Assembly: GCA_963920575.1 (NCBI GenBank)
Contig: OY986964.1
Coordinates: forward strand, 13,939,460-14,003,459
DNA length: 64,000 nt
DNA from: Narthecium ossifragum
Lineage: Eukaryota > Streptophyta > Magnoliopsida > Dioscoreales > Nartheciaceae
Direction of reading: 5' to 3'
In this document: positions 10,536 to 23,067 of the stretch, piece after piece
How the letters are laid out: each line of letters starts with the position of its first letter
Position numbering within the stretch: position 1 is the stretch's first letter
Notes under the pieces: generated by a model
The model's database searches: none
Seen by the model: only the letters and a program-made list of their open reading frames with translations
Told to the model about the DNA's origin: nothing
Position numbers and translations under genes: made by a program

Positions 10536-10998
10536 TTTGAATGCCATATAAGTCAGATGAATTTGTTGCCAAATAGGCCCTCTCATGTCCACGTCTCGCA
10601 GAATGAGACACCCCATTGTTTTTTTTGCAACAGAGGACCCCAAACTTAGTTTATTTCGGTTTTATCCTTGTCATGTAATGACCTCACATTCCATGAATGG
10701 CCATGTCACATGACCATCCTGTTTTTAACCCAAAACGTATGGAACACCATTATAACAACATACACGTGGTAGTGTTTGGGTTAAAAAAAAAAAACCCTTG
10801 CACAAAGTCTCCCGCCGAGCATGGCTCCTCCCGCTATCTTCTCTTCTCCCTTTCCACTGTCTCTTCTTCTCTTTTCCTTTATTAATTCTTTCATCTCTTC
10901 TCCCTTATTCTTTCATTTCTTCTCCCTTTCCACTGCCTTCTCTTCTCCACCGGAGAGACGTCTCAGTTTTCTTCATCAAAATCGTTCACCGGAGAGAG
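10536..10998. other. Intergenic between the MULE insertion and the next MULE relic
   Basis: No gene is seen. TTTTTAACCCAAAAC (about 10,722) and GTGTTTGGGTTAAAAA (about 10,775) form a small imperfect inverted repeat. A pyrimidine-rich run (10,830-10,950) could be the 5' leader of the following MULE gene. Confidence 0.35.
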
Positions 10999-12166
10999 CT
11001 CTCTACACATGCAAGGCAATGAGAAGCGTTCCACTGCATTACCACTTCAACGAACATGTTATAAATCATGAACGCAATCCATATTATTTGGGCGGTACTT
11101 CCACGATCGAGGAGTTCTCGTCGGACTTTACTCTTGATCAACCGAAGGACCACTTTTACGTTCTCAGCGATCTATCTCCTATTGACGTTGAGTTATTCTT
11201 AACATAAGAGATACCCGACGATCCATATAAACCATATAGTCGTCTAGACGACGACAATGATATGACCCAGTTCTTTCGTCTTCTTGCAAGACCATCATGC
11301 ACGGCAGTTAGAGTATTCGTCTCCACTGTAGAAGTGGCGATTGACTCAACGTATGCGTCTCGTCCATTGCTTACTGAATAATAAGGTAGTTTTCTCGCCT
11401 TTTAACGCATCTCACACTGTCTCAGTTCGAACAGCGACGTTTCGCTGTTAGAGCCAGGAACTATTCCCCGCATACTGGGTAGCATTGATCTGAACACACC
11501 TCTCGAACCATGTCCCAACGGACACGAAGAATTAGCTCAAGTGGTGGAAGAGATGACTATTAACGGACTTACACATGAGGCCGAGGGGTAAGTTATAGAA
11601 CCACGGGCATAATTATAAGACGCGTGTGTATAAAATTCTACATACCTGTCTGAACTTCTTTTCACGAGTATCTATACGCTACACACGTGTACAAAATTTC
11701 TGAACATGTACGAGATTTACATGCTTTTCGCGTGTATTACTAGCTCACACACGTGATCATGCACGCGTATAAATCGGAAGACGTGTATGTTTTGGTCATT
11801 TTATGAGTGCTGATTTGTGAACTCATTGTACATACAGTCATGAAGACAGGACTGCTTTCGACACGTATGACCCATACGAGGAAATATTTTTTGCGAATGA
11901 TTGAATAGCTAGTAGCGACTGCGAGGAGCCATCAGAGATGTTTGACTGTGACGAGGTAGATGAGTATGTTCTCAACAAAGAAACACCGGAAGCTCAAGTA
12001 ACCTACGTTTTGAATGCCCCCGAGCTATATGTTGGAGAGAGGTACCCCGACAAGGCAAACCTGATGCTGTCGCTCGCAAGATACGCCATAACGCGCCGGT
12101 TCGAATATAGGTTAAAGAAATGCAAGGGGGATAAGGTGCTTACACATTGTCTTGATGCTAGCTGCT
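10999..12166 (+). pseudogene. MULE transposase (MuDR type), N-terminal part
   Basis: The sequence reads as a broken multi-exon gene. An upstream part (MRSVPLHYHF to IDVELFLT, then stops) is followed by a short exon ending in THEAEG at a GTAAGT donor (11,588). A 250-base intron rich in ACGCGT/ACACGTGT words follows, with acceptor ACATACAG (11,837). The next exon encodes DTYDPYEEIFFAND, a stop, then ELYVGERYPDKANLM and LARYAITRRFEYRLKK, which resembles the N-terminal DNA-binding domain of MuDR transposases. The frame is cut at 12,166 by an LTR. The DDE catalytic part is absent, so no transposase can be made. Confidence 0.6.
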
Positions 12167-14503
12167 TGTCGCGCCCCGACTCGCGAAAGCCCAACCAGGC
12201 CGGACGACGCGAACCGGAACCTAACAAAACGCGAAAAAAGCTGGCGAGGGATCCCTCTAACCTATTGGTCTCCCTAACAGTTTATCACAAAACACCCTCA
12301 ATTGAAAGACAATAATTTAATTAAACCTCGAACCACATATTTACAAACCCAAAAAGATTTAATATACATATCCTCGGAGAGGGGAAGATTCAAATACAAC
12401 ATTACTCCCGTAGGAGACTATCTAACATAGGGTAAAAGCAGTAAATGATCACCACCTCTCAGACTCCGCCTGGCGCCGCCGCACCGCCGACCAACTGCCC
12501 GGTAGGGGCCATCAAAAAGGAGCTAACGCCTGCACCTGCAAAACGCAGCCCGGGTAGGAGTGAGCATAAAGCTCAGTAGGGTTCTACACTACGTCACACA
12601 GAAGGAAGAGGGAAACACAACAGTGTCGCCCTCAAGCCAGACTCGAGTGTGTTGCAAGGGTCCCATAACCCTTCACCGGTGTCTCTAGGCATATCCAGCC
12701 ATTGTCACCCCAACGGACTGGGCCCATCCTGGATACACCTAGTGTCACAGGGTTCCAGCTGCGATCACCCAAAACGGACTGGGCCCACACTGGTCGCCAC
12801 TGCTGGCAGGAACAGACACTGTCTGGGCCGGACTAACCCCCTCAGCCCCCCAAAGAACAAGACCCGTCACCGGTTGCACCCTCAACACCTGGCTCGAGGC
12901 CGACACGACCTCTAATCATCATCAAGCAACAGGTGTACCAGTCCTCTAGGCCTATCATCGAATCGACTGGACACCACAATTTGAACCGGGTCCAAACTAC
13001 CCAACCCCGGTCCTAGGGCTAAGTCCGAGCTTCCAGCCTCGGGACGGCGACCCATAGATCACCCACGCCCTAACCATGCAACTAATGCACAACAGAGAAT
13101 GCATGCTATGAACATACACATACAAGAGGTAGGCATGCAACAGTATGTTAAGGATAGCAAACAAGTCAAACAGGATCGCTGCAGCGGTACTACCAACCGC
13201 TGCCAGCGGGTCCGCAGCGGGTCTCGGCATTACGACGGTACCCCGACCATCAACCGCGGACTCCTGCAATGTGAAGCAACCTCGAAAACCCTGATGAACA
13301 GTAAAATATAATATTATATGTTTCGAACATATAATATTATTAAAAACACCAAAAGTTCTCTACTAGAGGCTAATTGACCCGTCGATCCGATGTCCAAACG
13401 ATGACGGATTCGAGATCCAACTTAGCCACCAGTAGATTTACAAGCCGGGATCAACATATCCAAAATACATAAACATCCAACGGTTAGATTAACGGACAAA
13501 CACTAATCAAAACCGCTAATCAAACTAACTTACCACCTCTTTGCTGCAACGCAGCCCGCCAGTGCGAAAATCATAACAATTCGTAGGCAAATCGGAAAAA
13601 TATGAAATCAGTTGGGTTTGAGAGTGGATTCAAAGATGGACAACTCCTATGTTCATCACAACCCAAGATCATGCACATACTGGCCGGAAAACTCGTCGTA
13701 AGCCGATTGTTCTTCAAGAACAGCAGAAACCGGAAAATCCGAGATTAATCATGCATAAATGCTACTAAAATCTCAACCAAAGTTCATGAAACTTATAACA
13801 GAAATTATACTAAGCAAGATGCATCCAACGGCTAGATTAAGAGAAACCCATTAAACTAACTCAGGTAGGTAGAAACCTACCGAACAGCGCTAATCCTCGG
13901 TTGATTCCCCGCAAGCCAGTCACCAACAAGGTTCCAAACCACTTCAGGGATCTTCCTCTCGTCGCCATGGATCCAACGAGCTTTAAAACACACAAAACGG
14001 TGGCCGAAGGAGGGAGAACGGAGGAGAAGAAGCTTGCTGCCGGGAAGAACAGAGGAAAAACAGAACCGCGAGAAGAAGAAAGAAGGAAGAAGAAGGAAGA
14101 AGGGGAAGGAGAAGAGGAAGGAAAAGGGAAGGGGAAAGCCGGGGAAGGAGGGAAAAAGGGGAAGGAGGGGAGGGAAAGTCCTCCCCTTCTGACAGAGGAG
14201 AGTGACGGCCAACGGCGGCCGTCTTCGCGAAGGAAAACCCACCAACCCGCTCACGAGTCCGATCAATCGCTCCTAGGAGCGATCGGTCGCTCACGGGCCC
14301 GTCAGCTGCCCAAAAGTAAGCTTCTGCTCGCCCGAGCTGGGATCTTCCGATCCCGGGTCCACCTAACCATTCTAATCAAGCACTAACACAAACAAGGTCA
14401 GTGTGTGCACACGCAGGTGTGAAACAAACCAACAAGGCGCAATTTACCAAATTGCCCTTACAGTTTACAACGAGCCACAGGGGTAGAGGGATAGGTCCTC
14501 ACA
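12167..14503 (-). repeat. 3' LTR of element A1 (family A)
   Basis: 2,337 bp with TG...CA ends. On the plus strand it starts TGTCGCGCCCCGAC and ends GGTCCTCACA; the element-sense order is the reverse. Its A/G-rich block at 14,000-14,180 and the palindrome cassette at 14,248-14,300 recur in other family A copies. Confidence 0.85.
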
Positions 14504-14718
14504 TCCTAATACCTTTAAAGGAAATCTCGTACCGAGATTCGATAATGGTAGGGCTCGAAAACAACAAAGCAGCTACACTAGAAGACAGGACAAGAGGTAT
14601 CTCGAGAAGAGAACAGCTGCGGAAACTCCTGCCGCATGCGCGCCTCGCGCTCCCAGGTCATCTCCTCAGTGCCTCTGTGCCTCCACAGTACCTTGACCAA
14701 GGGAATCGTCTTTCCCCG

Positions 14719-15193
14719 CTAGACCTGATCCCTCCGGTCAAGTACCCGAACCGGCTGCTCAACAAAGCTCGCGTCTGCCTCAAGCTCAATATCATCCACC
14801 CTGATGACATGAGACGGGTCTGGGTGATACTTCCTCAGCATCGACATATAGAAAGTCGGGTGCACAGCTGACATGTGCTGAAGAAGATCCAGGCGGTAAG
14901 CTACCTCGCCGACCCTCTCTAGGATCTCAAATAGTCCGACAAACCTCGGCGCCAACTTGCCACCTCTGCCAAACCTGACAGACCCTCTGTACGGCAATGC
15001 TCGCAAGAACACCCTGTCGCCGACTGCAAACTCTAACGGTCATCGCCTCCGATCTGCATAACTCTTCTGCAGGCTCTGAGCCGTCAGAAGTTTCTGCCTG
15101 ATATGCACTTACCTCTCTGACGACCGCCTGACGATGTCTGGACCGGTGAGTGAAGCCTCTCCAACCTCTGTCCAGCACACTGGGGAACGACAC
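14719..15193 (-). pseudogene. Gypsy pol C-terminus (after the integrase core)
   Basis: Minus-strand frames give PVCWTEVGEASLTGPDI just after the break, then FGRGGKLAPRFVGLFEILERVG, VAYRLDL and HPTFYMSMLRKYHPDPSHV. These are the usual conserved blocks between the integrase core and a chromodomain in Gypsy elements. The reading frame is shifted once. No chromodomain was recognised before the stop at 14,719. It joins the fragment at 17,921 once LTR B1 is removed. Confidence 0.8.
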
Positions 15194-17920
15194 TGTCACA
15201 CCCCGACCCAGAAAACCCATTCGGATCTGGACGTGAGGGTCCTAAACTCTAAATCAAACGGCGAGAGCCTCCCCTTTGAACATCACTTTAAAACCTGGTG
15301 CATGATTATAAATATTCACAAAGAATTTAAACTATCCTATCATCAAATCATAATACAAATTGACCACCACAATACTCAATTAACTTTTAAAAGATACAAT
15401 AATAATTCAAGTCCTCTAAGTACAGCACTCTCTGATCAATTCACATCAAAATGGAATACAAATATATATCTCCTTCAAATTACAATTTATACATTTAAAG
15501 CTGTACATCAATTGAATAGAACAAACTGATGATATCCTCGATCTCACGCACCGCCAAGGGGAGTGCCGCCTCCAACACCGCAACAACCTGAAAGAGAAGG
15601 GACTGCATCGACCTGTATCGCCGATGCAGCCCAGGTAGGAGTGAGCAACAAAGCTTGCTCATAGGGTTCTACGCTACGTCACTCACAAAGGAAAGGGAAC
15701 ACAACAGTGTCGCCTCCCGCCTGAGTCTAAGGTATGTCTCGGGCCCCATAACCCATCGATGTCCCAAGGGCTCCTGTCAAGAACCTCTCTCTCGGTCACT
15801 CTACCAAGATCACCCTAAGCACTGACAGGGGAATAGTACCATGCAGGATCACCCTTACCCAGCAGGGATGCCACTGCCTGGGGACCACGTCGGGAACACA
15901 TCGATTACATCCTTAGCACACGGTCAGGGAAAGCGACACGACCTCTAAACCTCAAATAATATAATATTCCAGTCCGACTGCCTAATAATCCTCGAATGAT
16001 ATCAACATGATCACTGACGACAATCACGTCCTAATCCTCGGCTACCCAAACCCCGGCCCTAGGGCTAGATCCGGGCTACCCGAGAACCCCGGATCAACGA
16101 TCGAAACCATCGTCTACCACCTAGCCTGATGCTTCTAATGCAAACAGATGCATGCAATGCTCAAGCACAGAGATACAGGAAAAGCAGCATGCAACAATAT
16201 GCCAAGACACCATACACGGGCTAGGCGAAGCGTCAAGCTTGCCGGAGGGTAAACATGCATAAAGCAGATAAAGGTTTAAACTACAATTATACAATATTAT
16301 AACGGCGCCCACGGACCGTTAGCAAGCAATTTCTACAACGGGGGCACAACCCCGGCCACACAGATAATAATCAACCACACTTAAGGCACACCCTCTGCCA
16401 TTTAATTAGCTAAACATCCCAAGGGGCATAACCCCCTTGGTTCAACCACAAGCTAAATATACATATAAATAAGCATGACATGTGATTAATTGCTAATTAA
16501 ACAAGGATGATTTATACCTAATTAGACATGCAGAAAAGCAAACAATTAATCATCTAAAAACAACCAATTAGAACATGCTAGCCATCGAGATCTCTAGGAA
16601 TACCAATCACATGAATCCAGAAGAATCAAACATGATAAAACATCGAAAATCCACAAAAAACACTATTCAAGGCTGGCGGTCGATCCACGGATCGACCTTG
16701 GAAAAGCTAAGGTTGACGGTCGATCAACGGATCGACCGTGAGGGGTTATTTCGCTATTTTTCGGGCTCACGGTCGACCTTGGAGACCTCACGGTCGACCG
16801 TGGAGACCGCGACGGTTGATCCACGGATCATCCGTGGCACTATTCATCAGCAACTCTGCTCTGACACAGTTTCGTATAAAAATCACCAAAACTCGTAGAA
16901 AAATCGGAAAAATATAACATAAATTGGGTTGGAAAGTAGACTCACATATCTACAACTCTTATTTCTCATAAAAATACGAGATCATGCATGTACAAGCCGG
17001 AAAACTCGCCGCAAGCCGGCTGTTCTTCAAGAACAGCAGAAAACCAGAAATCCGAGATTTATCATGCTTAAATCCTACTGAAATCTTAACCAAAGTTCAT
17101 GAAACTTATATCAGTAATTATACTAGGCCACATGCATCGAATAACACAAATTCATCAAGATCTAACGGCTAGATCTAACGAAACCCATTAATTAACTCAT
17201 GTAGGTAGAACACCTACCGGACTGCGCATTCCTCGGTTGATCCCTCGCAAACCAGCCACCAACGAGGTTCCACACCACACCAAGAGTCTTCCTCTCGTTG
17301 CCACAAATCCAACAAGCTTTTAAGCTCCCAAAAAGGTGGTCTGAGGAGGGAGAACGGCAACGAAAGAGATGGGTTGCCGGAAGAAAAACAGAGCAAACCA
17401 GAACCGGGAAGAAGAAGAGAAAGAAGGGAGAAGAAGAGAATGAAGAAGAGGAAGAGAAGAGGAGGAGAAGGTAGGGGAAGGTCGGGGAAGGTGGGGGAAG
17501 GTTGGGGAAGGTGAAGGAGAAGACCTCTCCTCTGACAAATGAGGACAACGACCACGACGGCCGTCCTCACAAACCCAACTGCCCAACCTCTGCTAACAAG
17601 TCCGATCGATCGCTCCTTAGAGCGATCGATCGCTCAAGGGCCGTAAGCTGCCCAAAAGCAAGCTTCAGCGCGCCCGAGCTGGGATCTTCCGATCCCGGGT
17701 CCACCTAACCATTCTAATCAAGCACAAACACAAACAAGGTCAGTGTGTGCACACGCGGGTGTGAAACTGACCACCAGTGAGCATATTTACCAAAATGCCA
17801 CTGGGGTCAAAAACAGCGATGCGATCAACCGATCGCATCCCAGGGCCAACCGAGCCAAACCACAAATCTAGACCCTCAACCTAACGCGGTCGGACCGGGT
17901 TGGAGGTACGGGTCCTCACA
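15194..17920 (-). mobile_element. Solo LTR B1 inserted in pol of A1
   Basis: 2,727 bp from TGTCACACCCCGACCC to GGTACGGGTCCTCACA. It is flanked by the direct repeat GACAC at 15,189-15,193 and 17,921-17,925. No internal region is present, so it is a solo LTR left by LTR-LTR recombination. It carries GATCGA palindromes at 16,678-16,836 and 17,600-17,640. Confidence 0.92.
16678..16836. repeat. GATCGA palindrome cluster in LTR B1
   Basis: It contains repeated near-palindromes of the form CGGTCGATCCACGGATCGACC and shorter CACGGTCGACCGTGG, separated by 15-40 bases. Confidence 0.85.
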
Positions 17921-18989
17921 GACACGGCCTACCGTACAACGCCTCGAAAGGTGCTACTCCAAGACTGGACTGGTAGCTGTTGTTGTAGGCGAACTCCATC
18001 AAGGGAACGTGCTCCTCCCAGCTGCCTCTGGCGTCGAGGACACATCCTCTCAGCATGTCCTCCAAGATCTGGATCGTCCGCTTTGACTGCCCGTCTGTCT
18101 GCGGATGGAACGCCGTACTGAAAGTCAGGAGTATGCCTACTGCCTCCTGAAAGCCCCGCCAGAACCTGCTGGTGAACCTGGGGTCGCGGTCTGACACGAT
18201 AGAGACTGGAACTCCGTGTAGTCTGACTACCTCTCTGACGTACAAACTGCCTAACCTGTCCGTCGAGTCTGTCGTCCGCATAGGCAGGAAGTGCGCCGAT
18301 TTGGTCAATCGATCAACGATGACCCAAATCGCGTCATTCCCCCTAGGAGATCTCGGTAGCCCGGTCACGAAGTCCATCGTGATGTGCTCCCACTTCCACT
18401 CAGCTAGTGGAAGCGGCTGAAGTAACCCCGGAGTCCGCTGGTGCTCTGCCTTGACCTTCTGACAGGTAAGGCAGCGCGATACGAACTCCGTCACTGCCCT
18501 CTTCATCCCGCGCCACAAGAACTGTCGCCGAAGATCCTGGTACATCTTGCTGCCGCCGGGATGAACTGCGAAACAAGAGTGGTGGAACTCTCGTAGGACG
18601 TCGTCTCGTAGAACTGGATCTGCTGGAACCGCTACTCTGCCTCTGAACCATAGCCCTCCGTCTGACGATACTATCCAGTCCCCGTCCACGCCCTCCGTGC
18701 CCACCGATGTGCATAACTCCTCGAGCTCTGGGTCACTGTGCTGTGCCTTTAACACTCTGACTAAAACTGCTAGCATACTCTGCACTGCGTAGAGAAAGCT
18801 GCTGGATCCCCGATCCTCAAACTCGAGCCCCAACTGGCCCGCCGTCTCTAGAGCCTGCCACTGCCGCGCTGACAACCCTGGAACTGCTGCTCTGGTGTCT
18901 CTCACCTGTCTGCTCAGCGCGTCTGCTACGATGTTTGCCTTACCAGGATGGTAATGCAACGCAAAGTTGTAGTCCTCCAGTTGCTCCAT
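17921..18989 (-). pseudogene. Gypsy integrase with a changed catalytic residue
   Basis: The frame starts in the RNase H tail (YHPGKANIVADALSRQ). It runs through an HHCC zinc-binding module (HHSCFAVHPGG to CLTCQKVK) and an integrase core with ITMDFVTGLP (first Asp), IVSDRDPRF (second Asp) and HPQTDGQSKRTIQ. The third catalytic residue of the DDE triad should be Glu in the QSER motif but is Lys (codon at 18,081-18,083). A TAG replaces the usual Trp just before this frame, near 18,990. The integrase would insert cDNA in the chromosome, but this copy cannot be active. LTR B1 truncates it after the ALYGRPC motif. Confidence 0.9.
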
Positions 18990-19045
18990 CTAGCGTCGTT
19001 GTAGATACTGTAACCAACACCTCGCTCTGGGACGATCAGCACCAG

Positions 19046-19485
19046 CGCAATGGTCAACCTCGTCCTCAGCTCCACGAAGGCTCACTCACAAGCATCATCC
19101 CACACGAACGGGACGGCCTTCTGTGTCTGTCTGGTCAACGGTTCGGCAACTCTGGAGAAGTCCCGCACGAACCGTTTGTAGTAACCCGCCAGGCCTAGGA
19201 AACTGCGGACCTCGAACACTGTCCTCGGTCTCTGCCACTGCACCACTGCCTCGACCTTGGCCGGGTCAACTGAGATCGCTGCTGTCGTGTCCAAGGAATC
19301 CCACATGTGCAAGCCAGAACTCGCACTTGGAAGCCTTGGCATAAAGCCGATGCTCCCGAAGTAGCTGCAACACTGTCGCCAAGTGTCGCTCGTGCTCCGC
19401 CCCTGACCGGGAGTAGATAAGGATGTCGTCGACGAACACCACCACGAACTCGTCTAGGAAAGGCCGGAAGATCCTCTGCATGAGA
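19046..19485 (-). pseudogene. Gypsy reverse transcriptase, second half
   Basis: It starts right at the LTR C1 junction with [21 protein letters not shown]; the FVDDI box is the RT active site. The frame then shifts near 19,270 into [25 protein letters not shown] and FVWDDACE. About 95 bases separate this from the RNase H tail at 18,989, so roughly 100 residues of RNase H are missing. Confidence 0.85.
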
Positions 19486-21641
19486 TGTGAGGACCTGCCC
19501 CTCCATCCCTGTGGCTTGTTGTTTACCCCAAGGGCAATTTGGGAAATTTTCGCCTTGGTGGTCGTTTCACACTGGGTGTGCACACACAGAGCTTGTTTGG
19601 TGTTTGTGGTTGTTAGAAAGGTTAGGTGGAACCAGGTTCGGTAGTCCTGGGCTTGGGCTTGTGTCTCAGCCCAAGGTTGCCGTTTTGGGCAAGGGAGATC
19701 GATCTCCATGGCAATGAAGATCGATCTCTCTGTGCCTAGTGGTCGCCGTTCTGGGCAGGGGAGATCGATCTCCATGGCCATGAAGATCGATCTCTCTGTG
19801 CCTGGAAGTCGTTGGCGGTGGCGTCAAAGGACGGCCACGGCGATGGCCGTCGCTTCCCCTGTCAGGGGAGGGAAGACTTTCCATCCCCTCCCCCAGCTTT
19901 TCCCCGCCTTCGCCGGCTTTCCCCTGGCCTTACCCCCGCCTTCCCCTCTTCCTTCCTTTCCCCTGGCTTCTCCTTTCTTCTTCCCCCTCGCGAGAGCTCT
20001 GTTTCTTCCCCTTGGCCGGCTGAGCTTTTCTTCGCCGTTCTTCCTCCTCCAGCCACCTTTCCTTGAGCTTGAAGGCTCGTTGGGTTCGTGGCAAGGCGAG
20101 GAAGATCCTAGGCTTGGCCTTGTGGATCGAAGCTGCGTTGTAGAGGTAGGGTTCTTCTTCTAAGACTCCGGTTGCTTTTGGGGTTTTGAGATCCGGATTT
20201 TGTTTTCCTTAGATCTCCATGTATAGATGTTGGTTTTTGGTTTGGAAGCCTTGAGTAACTTCGTGGCACTGAGATCTACCAGCCCACCTGGTTTGGTGAG
20301 GTATGGTGGTGGTTTCCGGCGGTGTTCCTTGCCGTCCGGCCGCCGGCGCAACCCAAGCATGATCAATCTCATGGGATGAGATCGATCTTGTTCTGGGGTG
20401 GTCCAGCCCGCCCGAGCGAGAGCGATCTCCCTGGGAGGGAGATCGATCTCTTGGCGGCTGGCGCCTGTGCGGTTTGCACCTATGTCACCTACAAGATCGA
20501 TCTTCATATGGGTGGAGATCGATCTCACGGGGGTGACCTGGACTGGTGCTCCTCGCCTCGAGGAAGATCGATCTCCATGCTATAGGAGATCGATCTCCTT
20601 CAGTGCATGGAGGGTTTTTACTTGTTTAAATGCTGTTTTGCCCGCGGGGCTTCGCATGCAAGTGGTTTTTACGGTTTTGCCCTCGGGGCTTGTCATGTTA
20701 TGGATCATGCATGAATGCTTATCGCTTTGTGGTTGAACCGAAAGAGTGATGCCTCTCGGGGTGTGTAGAATAAATGGGCTGACGGTATGCCCTTACCGCT
20801 TTGTGGTGAACCGAGGGAGTCATGACCCTCGGGAGTGTTTAGTATAAATGGGCCGAAGGTGTGCCCTTGCTGTGTTGGTTGTTTACAGCTTTATCATATT
20901 TATCCTGCCCTGTTTTCCTGTGTATTAGGCATGCTAGGGTAGGTTGGGTCTGTGTTGACTCTGCTGCTTGGAGTACCGAGTGATGGTAGTCTTAACTTCG
21001 GTTGTTCCACCAAGTGCGGAGATCCCGCTTGGAGAAGGGTGTCCTACTGGTTGCGTCGTGTCCACCCTCTGTCAGGGAATGTCGGAGTTGCCCACCCATG
21101 TGCAGTGGCATTATCGGAGATACGCACCTAGGACAGGAACCCTTCGGGTTGTTGATGGGATTGTGGGATCCTTGGCAAGGCTCGGTACTTGGCATCAGAG
21201 TGTGTCCGGTTACTTTACCCTTGTGTGTGGGAGTTGTAAAGTAGGACCCTGCTGAGCTGTTGCTCATGCCTACCTGGACTGTGTTTGTTGCAGGTGCAGG
21301 TGGCCGCTCTGTCCCAGTGTTACCCCCTCGGTCGTCCCGTGGCAGCGCGCCAGCTCCTGACTATGTCTGAGGGTCAGGATGGCTTCGTTTGCGTCTTCGA
21401 GGAGACCCCTGTGGGTGTTGTTCTTTTGTGGACTGTTGTCCTTGTACTCTTCTTTTGTAGAACTTTTGTTCTTGATCCATGTACTCTATTATATGTTTTT
21501 TTTATAATAGATGTTGTTGTTTAGCTTGCTTCCGCCCTTTCTCTGCTTGTTGGCAGCTGTTTCCGCCAGCTGAGGCTAGTGGTTGTAGGTTTTCCCCCTC
21601 GTGTCCCGGCCCGGGTGCGCTCTGCGGGTCGGGGCGCGACA
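19486..21641 (+). mobile_element. Solo LTR C1 inserted in the RT of A1
   Basis: 2,156 bp, TGTGAGGACCTGCCCC to GGTCGGGGCGCGACA. The flanking duplication is TGAGA at 19,481-19,485 and 21,642-21,646. Orientation is opposite to A1. The ORFs in it are GC/CT-rich LTR sequence and not genes. AGATCGATCT palindromes lie at 19,690-19,795 and 20,360-20,600. Confidence 0.92.
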
Positions 21642-22560
21642 TGAGATCCATGAACGCTGCTGGTGCGTTCGTCAGCCAAAACGGCATCACCACGAACTCA
21701 TACAGGCCGTACCGAGTCCGGAATGCCGTCTTCGGGATGTCACAATCCCGAACCCTCAACTGGTGGTAGCCGGTGCATAGGTCGATCTTCGAGAACACTG
21801 AAGATCCTCACAACTGGTCAAACAGGTCGTGGATCCGTGGCATCGGATACATGTCCTTCACCGTCACCCTGTTGAGCCGCCTGTAGTCTATGCAAAGTCG
21901 AAGGGTACCATCCTTCTTCTTTGCGAACAACACTGGCGCCCCCCAGGGAGACATGCTGGGACGGATGAAGCCTCTGCTGGTCAGCTCGTCTAGTTGGGAG
22001 AGAGATCGGTGCGGTACCTGGTACTAGGTCAATCTAAAAAACGACCTCTCTGGGCGGTGGAAGCCCTGGCAACACCTCGGGAAACACGTCGGTGTAGTCG
22101 CACACGATCCTGGGAAAACTGCTCTGCTGCACTCCCTCAGAACCGAACAAGGATAGGCTGGCCAACAAGGTTGAGAGCTCGCTGCTACACCTCCCCACAT
22201 CACAAGCAAAGGAATCGGCTGAGAACCGATCCCTTAACAAAACAAACTGTGTCCCGTCGGGTGTCCAAGCAATCACCCTCCGGCAACCACAGTCGATGAT
22301 AGCTCGGTATGCTGCTAACCAGTCTATACCGAGTATCACATCAAAGCCTGTCATGTCTAGCAATCGCAGGTCTAGACAGACACGGAGGCCTCCAACCTCC
22401 AAAGAACAAGATCGGCAGACCCGGTCTACCTTGACTGTGCCGCATATCGGTGAGTCTACAGACTCTACCACCTCTAGCCAACTCGTCTCTAATCCTAGCG
22501 ATGCCACACACATGCTAGCAACATAGGAAAGAGACGCCCCAGAGTCTATCAACACATCTA
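21642..22560 (-). pseudogene. Gypsy protease and reverse transcriptase, first half
   Basis: The protease-like part opens with LIDSGASLSYVA, whose DSG is the aspartic protease active-site motif, and later GFDVILGIDWLAA. The RT fingers and palm follow, with [27 protein letters not shown] and [15 protein letters not shown]; the last carries the first catalytic Asp of RT. Frames break near 22,030 and 21,800, where a stop follows FDQL. The segment is cut inside [10 protein letters not shown] by LTR C1 and resumes at 19,485. Confidence 0.85.
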
Positions 22561-23067
22561 CTAAAGAACTAGAAAGCTGAAAATACCTCTGAGCACGGAT
22601 GGCTCTGCCGCTGCCTGCTGGTACTACTGGTACCGCTGAACGGTGTCCGGCTGCTCACGCTCCAGAAGAGCAAACACACGCCCCCGCTGGCCGCCTCCAC
22701 CTCTGGAGTGGCTAGGCCCAGCCCCTGACCCCCGTCCACCACCGCTCCCCTGCCAGGCACTGGACCCTCCGCCTCTACTGCCCTGCGGCATAGCGCCCCG
22801 CGCTCCTTGCAAAGGACAGTCTCTACGGTAGTGCCTCGGTTGCCCGCACAGGAAACACGTGGTCGACGCGCCACCAGGCTGCTGACCCTGGCCTCCCCCT
22901 GACGAAGCCTGCCCAGACGGCCCGGCCGTCAGGGGAAGCTGGCCTGCCGAACTCGGCAACTGCGGCTGGAACTACTGCGGGCGTTGCGACCGCTGCTGAA
23001 AGCGTCGCTGACGCCGCTGGTGCCCTCTGCCGAATCCCCCTCTGAACTGGGGTCTCTGTAGTGTGCT
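22561..23067 (-). pseudogene. Gypsy gag C-terminus with zinc knuckle
   Basis: It contains one CCHC knuckle, CFLCGQPRHYRRDC (C-x2-C-x4-H-x4-C), between glycine/serine/arginine-rich linkers. Such knuckles bind the element's RNA in the capsid. It is interrupted at 23,067 by LTR A2. Confidence 0.8.

Noticed and set aside
12640..12915. Near-identical ORFs at 12,649-12,915 and 26,638-26,904 considered as a duplicated gene
   Set aside because: They are the same position in the 3' and 5' LTRs of element A1, which explains the identity.
13901..14386. 161-codon ORF in LTR A1
   Set aside because: It spans the A/G-rich LTR block with shadow ORFs on the other strand and no similarity to a known protein.
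19708..20736. ORFs of 110-150 codons in LTR C1
   Set aside because: They lie wholly inside a solo LTR with a verified duplication, are CT-rich, and have no recognisable domain.
21000..21260. ORF pair at 20,968-21,267 and 46,994-47,281 considered as a conserved gene
   Set aside because: They are corresponding parts of LTR C1 and LTR C2; no coding signature was seen.
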